A program made the position numbers and the translations under genes. The notes below the pieces were generated by a model. The model saw only the letters and a list, made by a program, of their open reading frames with translations. It ran no database searches and was not told the origin of the DNA. Positions 7,261-15,832 of a DNA stretch of 43,514 nt are shown in pieces. The first letter of the stretch is position 1, and each line of letters begins with the position of its first letter. The DNA comes from Limnohabitans sp. 2KL-51 (GTDB taxonomy: Bacteria; Pseudomonadota; Gammaproteobacteria; Burkholderiales; Burkholderiaceae_C): the NCBI RefSeq assembly GCF_003063645.1, contig NZ_NESJ01000026.1, positions 1 through 43,514 of the forward strand, read 5' to 3'.

Positions 7261-8080
7261 AAGGGGAGTGGGACGGCCAAGATCAATCTCGGTGATTCAA
7301 CGACCAATCTCTCTACACGTACCATGGATTGAAGCGGTGTCCTCTTCAAAGCATTCAGGTAGCAGGATTTGTCGTTGACTATCAAACCAATTGCTGCCTG
7401 CCTTCGCGAATACACTTTTGGGTGACGGGTCAACGCGCTATCCAGGAAAACCATCCACAGATTCAGTGGATAACTCCATGCCATCAATACACCAAAACAA
7501 CGCCCACAAAGCCTTTTGGTTGGTTGCTTAAAAATTAAGCAGCCCAGCCAGATGCAGAGAAGGATGGCTTTAAACGCGATTTGAGCCGTTTTGCGGTGTT
7601 TGGTCAGCAGCGGTCGGTTGGAGTCTTTGCGCGCCTTGGTGGCTTGTTTCGTAGGCTTGGCCGTGGCTTTACGCATCGGAGAAACCAAAGCGCCACATCA
7701 CCACTGGTGATGGCCCAGATCTCGGGACGCCCAAAACTTGTTGCAGCCCTACCCAAGTGCTTTGCCGGGCTGAGTTGCTAGGACCGGTTGCCTTGCCGCT
7801 TTGTCCACGCATGGCCGCCAACATTTACCGCTTCCTAGCCTCTACGGTCGTCGGTGCTACGGTCTTGGTGCAGCCACTTGGCTGTTCAAGACCTCCCCGC
7901 ACCTCCTTCCTTTTGTCTGCTGCGCTCAAGTTGCCCACAGTGTCAGTGCTTGGGTTCCCGTGTGCGTCGGCCCTACGTCTTTGAGCAAGCTCAAATCCTC
8001 CCCGTGCCTCCTTTTCAATATCGCAGCACTTTGTGGCTGGTGGCGCTTGGTTGGCGCAATCGTTTTGTTGGCGAAGGTGT

Positions 8081-8400
8081 CCGGCTCAGTGACTACGGAT
8101 TGGTTGAAAGGTGTTTCAAGGATTCAATCCTTCGGCCCGCCTGGGGCTTGGTGATTGCATTGTTGAATGCATCCCCAAAATGATCTGCGGCAACAAAAAC
8201 CGCCTTCTTTCTTGCCCGGTGGAAAGATTGGCAGCAGCGCGGCCTTAGCCGCATTTGGTGGCTTCATGTTCCCGCCGACCAAGATTTGACAAACTTGTGG
8301 AGAAAGTGACGATCGAGCTGTCTCCAGGCCGTTAACTGGGCAAGCACTGGGCAAACTGAAATCGGCGTCCCCTGATCAAATCGTCATCGGCGTCAACAAG
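8081..8400 (+). repeat. Hairpin repeat R2+R3+R4, copy 3
   Basis: The leader CCGGCTCAGTGACTACG starts 1028 bp after the previous copy. Hairpin GGATTG (8097-8102) / CAATCC (8125-8130), hairpin GCGGC-CTTA-GCCGC (8239-8252), then R4 (about 8310-8400). The segment 8166-8278 is nearly identical to 14644-14753. The bases 8401-8673 hold no gene. Confidence 0.6.
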
Positions 8401-8673
8401 CCGCATTGACCCGTTTTATCAGTCAGTTCGAAGGCCGGATGTCCAAGGACTGATCGCTGCCTCTTTTTACAAAACTCCGTACAGCCTCGTAACCGGGTGA
8501 AAATTGACGCTGGACGCAACAACGAGGGTGCAGCTGCCCACCTCACCACATCCTCGCTCGCCACCGCCGCAAACTGCCCAGAGCGGCCAAAGGCAGCGAT
8601 TACAAGATGATCAAACAGCGCTTCAAGGGCTCTGTGAATCGGTGTCAATGCAGGCCCTTGGCATGACAACGCA

Positions 8674-9600
8674 TCAGCGATCAGGCAAGGGCCTGTCTTT
8701 ACCGTCTACCAAATTAGCCAAAACAGTGGATAAGACGGGCATGAATTGTTTTTCATGGCCTAGATGATTTGCAAGTTGGTAAACCTGAGCGGCAGCATCA
8801 GCCAAATTGGTGATGCCGCCATCATGCGCTGCAATTTTTCGGTAGTACTGCAAGTCCTTAACAGCGATGCTCATCATTGCTTTGAAGTCTGAGTCATCGC
8901 CATTCAGCGTCCACTGCATAAAGCGTTGGAACATCACGCTGTTACCGCCTGAGCTATCGACGACATCTTTCAATACCCGCATGTCCAAGCCGAGTCGCAA
9001 CGCTGTTGACAGCGCCTCTCCAACGACGGCACTGGTGGCCAAAGCGAGGAAATTATTCACGAGCTTGATGGTGTGGCCACTGCCAAGCGTTCCGGTTTCT
9101 ATCAGGGTGGTGGCATAAGTCCGGATCACAGGCATGACGCGCTGCACAGTCGCAGGCTCGCCACCTACAAAAGTGCTCAGGGTGCCCAGTTCCGCCTCCT
9201 TGGGGGTTCGGCCAAAGGGCGCGTCAACCATATCAGCCCCTTTTTCTCGCAGTGCTGCTCCTATCTGTCGTGTGGAGTCGGGTTCGGATGTTGTCGAGTC
9301 GATCAAAACAAAGCCTGGCCGAGCCACAGAAAGAATACCGGACGCACCGAATACAGCTTGCTCAACATGACGGCTAGAGGGCAAGCACATGAACACCATG
9401 TCACAGTTCGAGGCCAGTTCTGCCGGCGAATGGGCCTCTTGGGCGCCACGGCTGAGTAAATCTTCAACCGGTTCGCGGTTTTGATGGCCGAGCACGGTCA
9501 GAGCGTAACCTTTTTCAAGGATGTTCTTGGCGGCGCCATGCCCCATGAAGCCTACGCCCATGTAGCCAATTTTGGGTAATTGAGAAGTCGTGTCAGTCAT
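8674..9600 (-). CDS. NAD(P)-dependent beta-hydroxyacid dehydrogenase (3-hydroxyisobutyrate dehydrogenase family)
   Basis: A 308-residue protein starting MTDTTSQLPK. The N-terminal Rossmann fold has GYMGVGFMGHG at residues 12-22. The family lysine is kept in GHTIKLVNNF (K179). The usual substrate-loop sequence DAPVSGG is changed to DAPFGRTPKEAELGTL, so substrate preference may differ from classical members such as tartronate semialdehyde reductase. I used ATG 9600 rather than an upstream in-frame start because it fits the Rossmann N-terminus and overlaps the previous gene by only 8 bases, as in an operon. It probably oxidises or reduces a hydroxyacid made by the dehydratase encoded just upstream. 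Confidence 0.85.
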   Translation of the reverse strand: MTDTTSQLPKIGYMGVGFMGHGAAKNILEKGYALTVLGHQNREPVEDLLSRGAQEAHSPAELASNCDMVFMCLPSSRHVEQAVFGASGILSVARPGFVLIDSTTSEPDSTRQIGAALREKGADMVDAPFGRTPKEAELGTLSTFVGGEPATVQRVMPVIRTYATTLIETGTLGSGHTIKLVNNFLALATSAVVGEALSTALRLGLDMRVLKDVVDSSGGNSVMFQRFMQWTLNGDDSDFKAMMSIAVKDLQYYRKIAAHDGGITNLADAAAQVYQLANHLGHEKQFMPVLSTVLANLVDGKDRPLPDR

Positions 9601-10759
9601 AGATTCGGCTTGCAGTTGCATTTTTCCGGATAAAACGCCAGTCATAAGTGACACCCAGCCCAGGGCCTGAAGGTACCTGAACGCAACCATCGCTACCAAC
9701 GCAGTCGAGTTGGTCGGTGTAGCCGCAGGTGTAGACGGGAGCCACCATGTTGGGACAGTCAGGGCCTACCAGCGCCAACTCGTAATAATTGCTGTTGCGC
9801 ATGGCTGACATCAGGTGCCTGTGCGCCGGACCGCATGCGTGGACTTCAACGTCCAGCCCCAAGGCCTCGCCCAGATGTGCGATTCGCAAGCCACCCGTAA
9901 TGCCATGGTCGTATTCGGGATCGACGCGTAAAAAATCGGTTCCGCCCGCCAGCACAAAATCTGCCTTGGGCTCAATGCCACGGACATACTCGGTGATCAG
10001 AAGGGGCGTTTTGATCATGCCTCTGAGCTTTTGATGCATGAAAGCTGACTTGCCGTTGTCGCGCATCGGGTCTTCGTACCAGAAATAATTGCCTTCATCG
10101 CAAGCCCGACCCACATACAGAGCATCTGAGAATTTGCGAAGCTGGTTGGCGGGATCGAGCATCAAGGTCATGCGGTCGCCGACCGCCTGAGCTACATGAA
10201 GCACGTTTTCTGCTTCTTTGCGGGCGTCGCCATCATTCCAGCCATGAATTTTGTAAGCCCGAAAGCCCAAGGCATAGCACTCTTGGGCAAAGTCAGCATA
10301 GGCTTCTTTGCAGTTGAGACCGGCCTTGTCATCGCCCAAATAAGTGGATGCATAAACCGGCAGCCGGTCGCGGTAACCGCCCAGCAACTCCGAGATGGAC
10401 GCGTTGTATTTTTTACCTGCCAAGTCCCAAAGCGCGATGTCCAACGGACCATGTCCCATACCTGACCACTGCCTTATTTCCCGTTTCAGATCGTCGTAGA
10501 TTTCTTCTCGTGCCAAAGCGTTGCGACCAATCATGAAAGGCGCCAACATGTCCATTTCGCCACGGGTTGCAGGGCTGGCGACCCAATTGGTAACGTACTC
10601 ACCGCGCAGGCCATCATCGGTGGTGATGGCGATGGCATTTTTTGTGGCACGAATCGAAGCCCCTTTTTTGTAGGTGATCAACTGGCCAACGCCGGTGCGC
10701 TCCTTGTTGGGAGAGTCAAACTCAAAATCAACGATTTCGATAGATTTGATGCGGCTCAT
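9593..10759 (-). CDS. Enolase-superfamily sugar-acid dehydratase (mandelate racemase/muconate lactonising type)
   Basis: A 388-residue protein. The barrel carries acid/base candidates AYKIHGW (K170, H172) and metal ligands D202 (MLDPAN), E229 (WYEDP) and E257 (ITEY); HACGPAH (H307, H313) sits near the C-terminal end of the barrel. The KxH pair in place of KxK is found in some sugar-acid dehydratase subgroups, so I favour a dehydratase over a racemase, but the substrate is not readable. It ends inside the dehydrogenase gene and its start overlaps the regulator stop by four bases (ATGA at 10759-10756), forming a tight three-gene minus-strand operon. Confidence 0.85.
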   Translation of the reverse strand: MSRIKSIEIVDFEFDSPNKERTGVGQLITYKKGASIRATKNAIAITTDDGLRGEYVTNWVASPATRGEMDMLAPFMIGRNALAREEIYDDLKREIRQWSGMGHGPLDIALWDLAGKKYNASISELLGGYRDRLPVYASTYLGDDKAGLNCKEAYADFAQECYALGFRAYKIHGWNDGDARKEAENVLHVAQAVGDRMTLMLDPANQLRKFSDALYVGRACDEGNYFWYEDPMRDNGKSAFMHQKLRGMIKTPLLITEYVRGIEPKADFVLAGGTDFLRVDPEYDHGITGGLRIAHLGEALGLDVEVHACGPAHRHLMSAMRNSNYYELALVGPDCPNMVAPVYTCGYTDQLDCVGSDGCVQVPSGPGLGVTYDWRFIRKNATASRIYD

Positions 10760-11484
10760 ACGGGTCTTCTCCTGGGTTTTTTTGCTAGAGTTTTCGGGCT
10801 AATAGTTTCGGATTCACCAAGTAGTCTTAACTTTGAGCGCTCCAGATGGTCGTGCATTTGCCGGTAAGCCAACTGATGCTGACCGGCTTGGATTGAGTCA
10901 AAAATGCTGATGTGAAATTGACGCGCTTCTTCAGTGAAATGGTTGCGATCGATATACAGGCGTGCAAGGTGCAGGTGTGTGTTCAGATCCATGAAGGTCT
11001 TGAGCGCCGGTTCATTGCATGCACCCTTGAAAATGGCCCTGTGAAAGGCCTCATCTGCATCGCTGAAAGTTTTGAATCGGCGGTATCGTTTAGCCAGCTC
11101 GGTGGCCTCCATTGCCTGCAAGGCCTGAGACATTTCAGCCAGTGCTGCGGGATCTTTGTGTTTAGCTGCCTCTGCAGCAGCCCAGGGTTCGAGCACCAAG
11201 CGCAACTCGTAAATTTGCCGGTAATAGTCAGGGCTGGGCATGGGCGCCACCTTGGCCCCGACGTAGGGGGCAATTTTGACCAAGCCTTCAGCCGATAACC
11301 GGCCCAGTGCCTCGCGCACCGGCGTTGCACTAACCTGCAGCTCACGGGACAAGGCCTCGATGTTCAATTTTTCGTCAGGCGCCAACAAACGATCGAAAAT
11401 TCGCTCGCGCAAAATTTCGTAAATCTGATCCGGCAGAGCGACCCGTGCAATGAGCTGTTTTAAAGCCATGTTTGACGCAACCAT
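10756..11484 (-). CDS. GntR-family regulator (FadR/FCD type)
   Basis: About 242 residues. The N-terminal winged helix (LPDQIYEILRERIFDRLLAP, then LSRELQVSATPVREALGRL) is typical GntR; the C-terminal all-helical FCD domain includes YELRLVLEPWAA and DEAFHRAIFKGACN. The start is uncertain: ATG 11484 (MVASNMAL) or ATG 11469 (MALKQLIARV), neither with a good ribosome binding site; I dropped a longer in-frame extension. It heads the dehydratase-dehydrogenase operon and is divergent from dctPQM, so it probably controls both directions through the 11.5 kb intergenic repeats, with a sugar-acid ligand. Confidence 0.82.
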   Translation of the reverse strand: MVASNMALKQLIARVALPDQIYEILRERIFDRLLAPDEKLNIEALSRELQVSATPVREALGRLSAEGLVKIAPYVGAKVAPMPSPDYYRQIYELRLVLEPWAAAEAAKHKDPAALAEMSQALQAMEATELAKRYRRFKTFSDADEAFHRAIFKGACNEPALKTFMDLNTHLHLARLYIDRNHFTEEARQFHISIFDSIQAGQHQLAYRQMHDHLERSKLRLLGESETISPKTLAKKPRRRPV

Positions 11485-11538
11485 TTGTACCCACTGAGGC
11501 TTGCAAAGGATGCTAACCCTAGGGAAATCACTAGCTTG

Positions 11539-11583
11539 TATAGGTCTATAGGATATAGGACTATGAATTCTTTGCAATAGGAG
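11539..11583 (+). promoter_or_regulatory. Triple TATAGG repeat (putative GntR operator) and dctP ribosome binding site
   Basis: TATAGG occurs three times at 11539-11544, 11547-11552 and 11554-11559, giving a near-palindromic centre (CTATAGGATATAG). It lies between the divergent gntR-type and dctP genes. AGGAG at 11579-11583 is five bases before the dctP ATG. Binding by the neighbouring GntR protein is inferred. Confidence 0.45.
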
Positions 11584-11588
11584 TTGAT

Positions 11589-12599
11589 ATGCGATTGACA
11601 CGCTCATTACCGGCAATGGTTACGGCCTTGTTAGCAGCCTTTTTAGCCACGGGTGTTGCGGCACAAACTGTTTTGCGGTTTGGACACGCAAACAGTCCGG
11701 GCGAAGTCGCCCATGATCTCTATAAGGAATTTGCAGACAACGTGACGAAAAAATCGGGCGGTCAGTTGACTGTGCGTGTTTTTCCGTCTGAACAACTGGG
11801 CAAAGAAGTTGATCTGCTGCAGCAATTGAAGTCAGGCGCATTGGACATCTCGTCTCCTTCCATGCCAACACTCAACTCAATGGTGCCGGCATTTGAAATG
11901 CCCAGCGCACCGTTCCTCTGGAAAGACTGGAAAGAAGCGGAGACTGTCATTCGCGGTCCGGCGATGGAGCCCATCTGGACTGAATTAAAAGACAAGCACA
12001 ACATTGTGCCGCTCACCAAGATCTGGTACTGGGGGTGGCGCAATTTCACCTTTGGAACCAAAGAGGTGCGCAAACCAGAAGACATGGCGGGTTTGAAAGT
12101 TCGCGTCCCTGAGTCCCCGATTTGGGTAGAAATGGTGCGCGGATTCGGTGCGGCACCCACCCCCATTCCATTTGGCGAGGTGTACACAGCACTGCAGCAA
12201 AAAACGGTTGATGGACAGGAAAATCCGATCCCCACTATTTTTTCACGCAAGTTTTACGAGGTGCAGGGCGTGCTTTCCATGAGTCGCCACATGCTGCAGA
12301 ACAACACAATATTGATCAACAAAAGCAGCATGGAAAAGCTCAAGCCTGAATTGCAAAAACTGTTGATTGATGAAGCCGCTGCCGCATCGGCTAAAAATTC
12401 GGAAATGCAGCAAGCTCGAGAAGTATCGATGCTTGAAGACATTCGGAAGTCTGGAAAGACCCGAATCATTGACAACCCGGACCGTGATGCTTTTGCTGCC
12501 AAAATGGTACCGGTCTATGTCCGTCTGGAATCCCGCTGGGGAACAGAAAACTGGAAGCGTGTCCGTACAGAAATTGATCGCATGCGAAGCGCCAAATAA
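11589..12599 (+). CDS. dctP: TRAP transporter periplasmic solute-binding protein (DctP family)
   Basis: A 336-residue protein with an N-terminal signal peptide (residues 1-25, cleavage after GVAAQ-like sequence). The mature protein begins with TVLRFGHANSPGEVAHD. The family arginine that ligates the substrate carboxylate is in GLKVRVPES (R172), followed by the typical EVYTALQQKTVDGQENP segment. It binds an organic acid, probably a sugar acid, in the periplasm and hands it to the DctQ-DctM membrane pair encoded next. Confidence 0.92.
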   Translation: MRLTRSLPAMVTALLAAFLATGVAAQTVLRFGHANSPGEVAHDLYKEFADNVTKKSGGQLTVRVFPSEQLGKEVDLLQQLKSGALDISSPSMPTLNSMVPAFEMPSAPFLWKDWKEAETVIRGPAMEPIWTELKDKHNIVPLTKIWYWGWRNFTFGTKEVRKPEDMAGLKVRVPESPIWVEMVRGFGAAPTPIPFGEVYTALQQKTVDGQENPIPTIFSRKFYEVQGVLSMSRHMLQNNTILINKSSMEKLKPELQKLLIDEAAAASAKNSEMQQAREVSMLEDIRKSGKTRIIDNPDRDAFAAKMVPVYVRLESRWGTENWKRVRTEIDRMRSAK

Positions 12600-12608
12600 A
12601 ACCCGACC

Positions 12609-13127
12609 ATGTCATTTTTGCGATTGCTCGACAGGCGTCTTGCAAGGCTTGAAGACCTGTTGATCATGGCCATGATGGCCACGATCGCCATCCTCTTGGG
12701 TCTTGGCGTGGTGCTTCGGTATGTGTTTAACAACCCGCTGACTTGGGCAGAAGAGTTTGTGATCACCCTGTTCGTGTGGTCGGTCATGCTGGGTGTGCCT
12801 TCTGCCTTGCGTTCACGTATGCATATCCGAATTGATGTCGTGATCATGCGATTGTCAAACAGGGGCCGAAGGTTCATGGGTTGCATTGCCTGCTTGGCTG
12901 GGCTTGTCATCATGTGCGCCGCTGTTTATGCCGGGTATACCCACACAGCAGGCGTGTGGACCAGCAAAACACCCATGCTTGGGTTTTCAATGGGATGGAT
13001 TTTTCTGGCCATGCCCGTTGGTTTCGCCTTGACGCTTTTTCACGGCATCATGATCCTGATGGAGGAAGGGCCGGAGCGGGTCTTTCAAAACGCAACGGAG
13101 ACCGTGATCGATACGGCTCCAGTCTGA
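12609..13127 (+). CDS. dctQ: TRAP transporter small membrane subunit (DctQ family)
   Basis: A 172-residue protein with four predicted hydrophobic segments (about residues 17-37, 53-67, 90-112 and 128-150) and the conserved NPLTWAEEFVITLFVWSVM region between the first two. It starts 9 bases after the dctP stop and ends 7 bases before dctM, consistent with one operon. Confidence 0.9.
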   Translation: MSFLRLLDRRLARLEDLLIMAMMATIAILLGLGVVLRYVFNNPLTWAEEFVITLFVWSVMLGVPSALRSRMHIRIDVVIMRLSNRGRRFMGCIACLAGLVIMCAAVYAGYTHTAGVWTSKTPMLGFSMGWIFLAMPVGFALTLFHGIMILMEEGPERVFQNATETVIDTAPV

Positions 13128-13134
13128 AAACGCC

Positions 13135-14409
13135 ATGCTAACTTTGCTGCTTTGTGTATTTGTCGGGCTTCTTTTGTTTGGTGTGCCTATTGGCTTTGCA
13201 ATGCTAGGTGCATCGATGCTGGTCATAGGGCTCGAGGGCATACCGGTGTCTGTGGTAGCGCAACGCGTGGCCACCAGTGTGCAGTCTTTTCCATTGCTGG
13301 CCGTGCCCTTGTTCACTTTGGCCGGCGCCTTAATGAACGAATCTGGCATCAGCGAGCGGTTGTTCAATTTCACCAGAGCGTTTGTAGGGCACATTCGCGG
13401 TGGTTTGGCGCAGACAGCCATTGTGGGCAATGTTTTTCTGTCGGGCATATCTGGATCGTCAGTCGCTGACTGCGCAGCAACATCCCGTGTTTTTGTGCCG
13501 CAACTGACCCAGGCTGGTTACGGCCAAGGATTTGCAGCTGCGGTGTGCGCTGCGGCAGCCACTCTGGGGCCCATCATTCCGCCTTCCATATTGATGGTGA
13601 TTTATGCATGGCAGGCCAACGTTTCACTCGGAGACTTGTTCATTGCGGGACTGATTCCGGGCGTCATCATGGCGCTCGCCATGATGCTGGTCATTGGTGT
13701 GACAGCCCATCGACGTGGGTTTCCGAAAGATGCGGCTTTCAGCGGCGAAAAGCTATGGTACGCATTCAAAGAGGCCTTGTGGGCTCTGGCGATGCCTATT
13801 CTTATATTGGTGGGTTTTCGCATGGGCGTCTTCACGGCCACAGAAATTGCAGCAGTGGCTTGCGCGTATTCGCTGATCGTAGGCTTGTATGTTTACCGCA
13901 CGTTAAACTGGAAAGGCTTGCCTGCAATTTTGCTGACCACGGGCCGTGAAACGGCAGCCATTTTGGTGATCGCTGCGGGTGCCGCTCCCTTCGGATGGAT
14001 TCTGGGCATCGAACAAGCACCGCAGCAAGTGGCGGAATTGCTCACAGCCATCTCCAGAGAGCCTTGGGTCATTTTGCTGATTCTGAATGTGGCCTTGCTG
14101 GTGGCAGGCATGTTCATGGAAACGCTGGCCATCATGATCATTTTGGTGCCCATCCTGATTCCTCTTTTGACAGAACTTCAAATCAATCTGCTTCACTTTG
14201 GCATCGTGTTGCTGGTGAATCTGGTGATTGGACAAATCACCCCACCTGTCGGTGTTTTGATGTTTGTGGCCAGTTCGGTCTCCAAAACCCACCTGGGCTT
14301 AATCGTCAAGGAAATCGGCCCATTCATCATTGCCTTGATTGGGGCGTTGGCGCTGCTCACTTATGTGCCGCAGTTGTCGACATGGTTGCCGCAGTACCTG
14401 AAAACCTGA
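13135..14409 (+). CDS. dctM: TRAP transporter large permease subunit (DctM family)
   Basis: A 424-residue, highly hydrophobic protein of about twelve segments. Diagnostic sequences are SFPLLAVPLFTLAGALMNESGI, NVFLSGISGSSVADCAA, GPIIPPSILMVIY and NLVIGQITPPVGVLMFV. It forms the sodium-driven translocation channel with DctQ. It is the last gene of the operon; 14410-14636 downstream carries no gene. Confidence 0.93.
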   Translation: MLTLLLCVFVGLLLFGVPIGFAMLGASMLVIGLEGIPVSVVAQRVATSVQSFPLLAVPLFTLAGALMNESGISERLFNFTRAFVGHIRGGLAQTAIVGNVFLSGISGSSVADCAATSRVFVPQLTQAGYGQGFAAAVCAAAATLGPIIPPSILMVIYAWQANVSLGDLFIAGLIPGVIMALAMMLVIGVTAHRRGFPKDAAFSGEKLWYAFKEALWALAMPILILVGFRMGVFTATEIAAVACAYSLIVGLYVYRTLNWKGLPAILLTTGRETAAILVIAAGAAPFGWILGIEQAPQQVAELLTAISREPWVILLILNVALLVAGMFMETLAIMIILVPILIPLLTELQINLLHFGIVLLVNLVIGQITPPVGVLMFVASSVSKTHLGLIVKEIGPFIIALIGALALLTYVPQLSTWLPQYLKT

Positions 14410-14636
14410 AGTCGATCTCACTTGGGATAGGTGCAGTTACGGGTTGTGTGCCCAGACCCTCGGCATATACGCGCAAAAAAACAGACACCACACCTGCAAA
14501 CGCGGTAAAAACCAATGACCCGTGTGCCACCACACGCAGGTCTCAAAGATGACAAATTAAAAAGACTCAAGCCCTGGGGTCAGTTCATTTCCCGTTGCCA
14601 GCAGGGCGCGTTGGCCGAATAGTGGCAGCAACATTT

Positions 14637-14870
14637 GTTGAGAGCATCCCCAAAATGATCTGCGGTAACAAAAACCGCCTTCTTTCTTGCCCGGTGGAAA
14701 GATTGGTAGCAGCGCGGCCTCAGCCGCATTTGGTGGCTTCATGTTCCCGCCGTCCACTCTTTGACCAACTTGAGGGGGCGGTGCCGATCGCGCTGCGACC
14801 AGACCGTTCATTGGGCACGCACTGGTCAGTCTGAGTCAGTCTGAAATTGGCACTCCTCACCAAACCGGCC
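14637..14870 (+). repeat. Dispersed repeat R3+R4, copy 4
   Basis: Nearly identical to 8157-8390 over its first 120 bases (CCCCAAAATGATCTGCGG, TTTCTTGCCCGGTGGAAAG, TTTGGTGGCTTCATGTTCCC). It contains hairpin GCGGC-CTCA-GCCGC (14714-14727) followed by R4 (GACCGTTCATTGGGCACGCA). The R2 leader and hairpin are absent. Confidence 0.65.
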
Positions 14871-14890
14871 TCGGAGCCTAAAATTTGAGT

Positions 14891-15283
14891 ATGAACAAAT
14901 TCCTTATTCTTCTGCTGCTCGCGCTTGCTCCTGTGGCTTCACTACAAGCTCAGGACGTGCGCAGCTCTAGCGGCTCGCTCATTGGCCGCATCTCTGGCAA
15001 CGAGGTGCGCAACTCGAGCGGCAACCTGCTCTACCGCCTAAATGGCGACGAGGTGCGTGACGCCAGCGGCCGCCTCTACCTGCGCCTTGATGGTTCCGAC
15101 ATACGAAACGCCAGCGGCTCGCTCCTCGGCCGGTTTGACGGGCAGGATGTCCGCGACTCCAGCGGCCGCTTGTTGGGTCGTATCGAAGGCAGCGACGTGC
15201 GCAGCGCCAGTGGCAACCTCATGGGCCGTGTTTCGGGCGTTTCGGGCCGCCATGCGGCGCTATTTTTCTTCTTCCTGCATTGA
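14891..15283 (+). CDS. Secreted 16-residue-repeat protein (predicted beta-solenoid)
   Basis: A 130-residue protein starting MNKFLILLLLALAPVASLQAQ, a signal peptide. The rest is six tandem 16-residue units of the form DVRxSSGxLIGRIxGx (from DVRSSSGSLIGRISGN to DVRSASGNLMGRVSGV). Regular D/E-V/I-R and L-x-x-R positions suggest a short beta-solenoid. It ends in an unusual aromatic tail (HAALFFFFLH). I used ATG 14891, six bases inside an alternative TTG. Function unknown; exported. A truncated second copy lies at 27453-27709. No partner genes are close, and repeats flank it on both sides. Confidence 0.75.
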   Translation: MNKFLILLLLALAPVASLQAQDVRSSSGSLIGRISGNEVRNSSGNLLYRLNGDEVRDASGRLYLRLDGSDIRNASGSLLGRFDGQDVRDSSGRLLGRIEGSDVRSASGNLMGRVSGVSGRHAALFFFFLH

Positions 15284-15317
15284 AAATGATCACGCCGAAG
15301 ACGATTTGACTGGCTTC

Positions 15318-15395
15318 AGAGGGTAGTGCCGATCGTGCTGGAACCAGACCGTTAATGGGGCACGCACTGGTCAAACTGAAACCTCCTCCTTGATC
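15318..15395 (+). repeat. Dispersed repeat R4, copy 4
   Basis: GTGCCGATCGTGCTG, AACCAGACCGTTAATGGGG and CACGCACTGGTCAAACTGAAA match the R4 part of the 14780 and 8310 copies. It lies just downstream of the repeat-protein gene. From here to 15530 there is no gene. Confidence 0.55.
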
Positions 15396-15531
15396 AAAAC
15401 GTGGCCGGAGGGGAAAAAGTGCCTCGCGGGGGAGATTTTTACAGGGGGAGGGCCGGAAAATTCCCTCGCGTGGTGGTTGTCGTCAAGCACGGGGCGGAAA
15501 TTGGGGCGGAAATGCTTTTAAAGTAATACCT

Positions 15532-15554
15532 TCAAATCCCCCCAGCCCACCATT
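15532..15554 (+). other. tRNA/tmRNA 3'-end-like sequence (possible attachment-site remnant)
   Basis: The bases TTCAAATCCCCCCAGCCCACCA resemble the T-loop, acceptor strand and CCA end of a tRNA-like gene, most like tmRNA, but one base is missing and no matching 5' part is visible upstream. A strong terminator follows directly. Such 3' ends are common integration sites, and the base composition rises just downstream. Confidence 0.3.
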
Positions 15555-15557
15555 CAC

Positions 15558-15590
15558 AAGGGCTCGGATAGTCTCCGGGCCCTTTTCTTT
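15558..15590 (+). terminator. Rho-independent terminator
   Basis: GGGCTCGGA (15560-15568) pairs with TCCGGGCCC (15574-15582) with one G-T pair, loop TAGTC, followed by TTTTCTTTT. The following 15591-15800 has no gene. Confidence 0.8.
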
Positions 15591-15802
15591 TGGCTTTTCC
15601 CCAGGGAAGCGCGGGGCAGTGCTGCGGGTGGCCGCCCGCCGAAACGCCCGAAATCGGCCACTTTATCGGACATTGCCGTCTCTGTTCTCCGTTTGCCCTG
15701 CGGGTAGGCGCAGCGGGTGTCCCAGCGAAATCAACGTCTTACGCGCGCCAGTTCGCTGTCAACCAAGGGCACCGGTCGACATCGAAAGTTCGAAACTGGT
15801 GA

Positions 15803-15826
15803 AATGGTGACTTATACGTTACCATT
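15803..15826 (+). promoter_or_regulatory. Operator of the RelE/HigB-type TA pair
   Basis: AATGGTGAC (15803-15811) and GTTACCATT (15818-15826) form an inverted repeat with one mismatch around a TTATAC centre. It ends six bases before the toxin ATG, as expected for an autoregulated TA operon. Confidence 0.6.
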
Positions 15827-15832
15827 CGGCCC

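Noticed and set aside
7128..7688. A 186-codon open frame on the minus strand in the repeat region
   Set aside because: It spans the R2/R3 repeat and unrelated sequence, is rich in rare-looking cysteine/tryptophan/arginine runs, has no ribosome binding site, and is not kept in the paralogous repeat copies.
5469..8275. Gene-cassette array with attC sites
   Set aside because: About 1-kb spacing of hairpins suggested it, but the RYYYAAC/GTTRRRY core sites, an integrase gene and cassette ORFs are all lacking.
8124..14811. A small conserved peptide read on the minus strand of both R3 copies (KPPNAA, LLPIFPPGKKEGGF)
   Set aside because: The DNA itself is nearly identical between these two copies, and the more diverged copies at 6.1 and 7.2 kb do not preserve the frame.
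15532..15554. A complete tRNA or tmRNA gene ending in CCACCA
   Set aside because: Only the 3' end is recognisable; no D-arm, anticodon arm or pairing 5' acceptor strand is found upstream, so it is noted as a remnant only.
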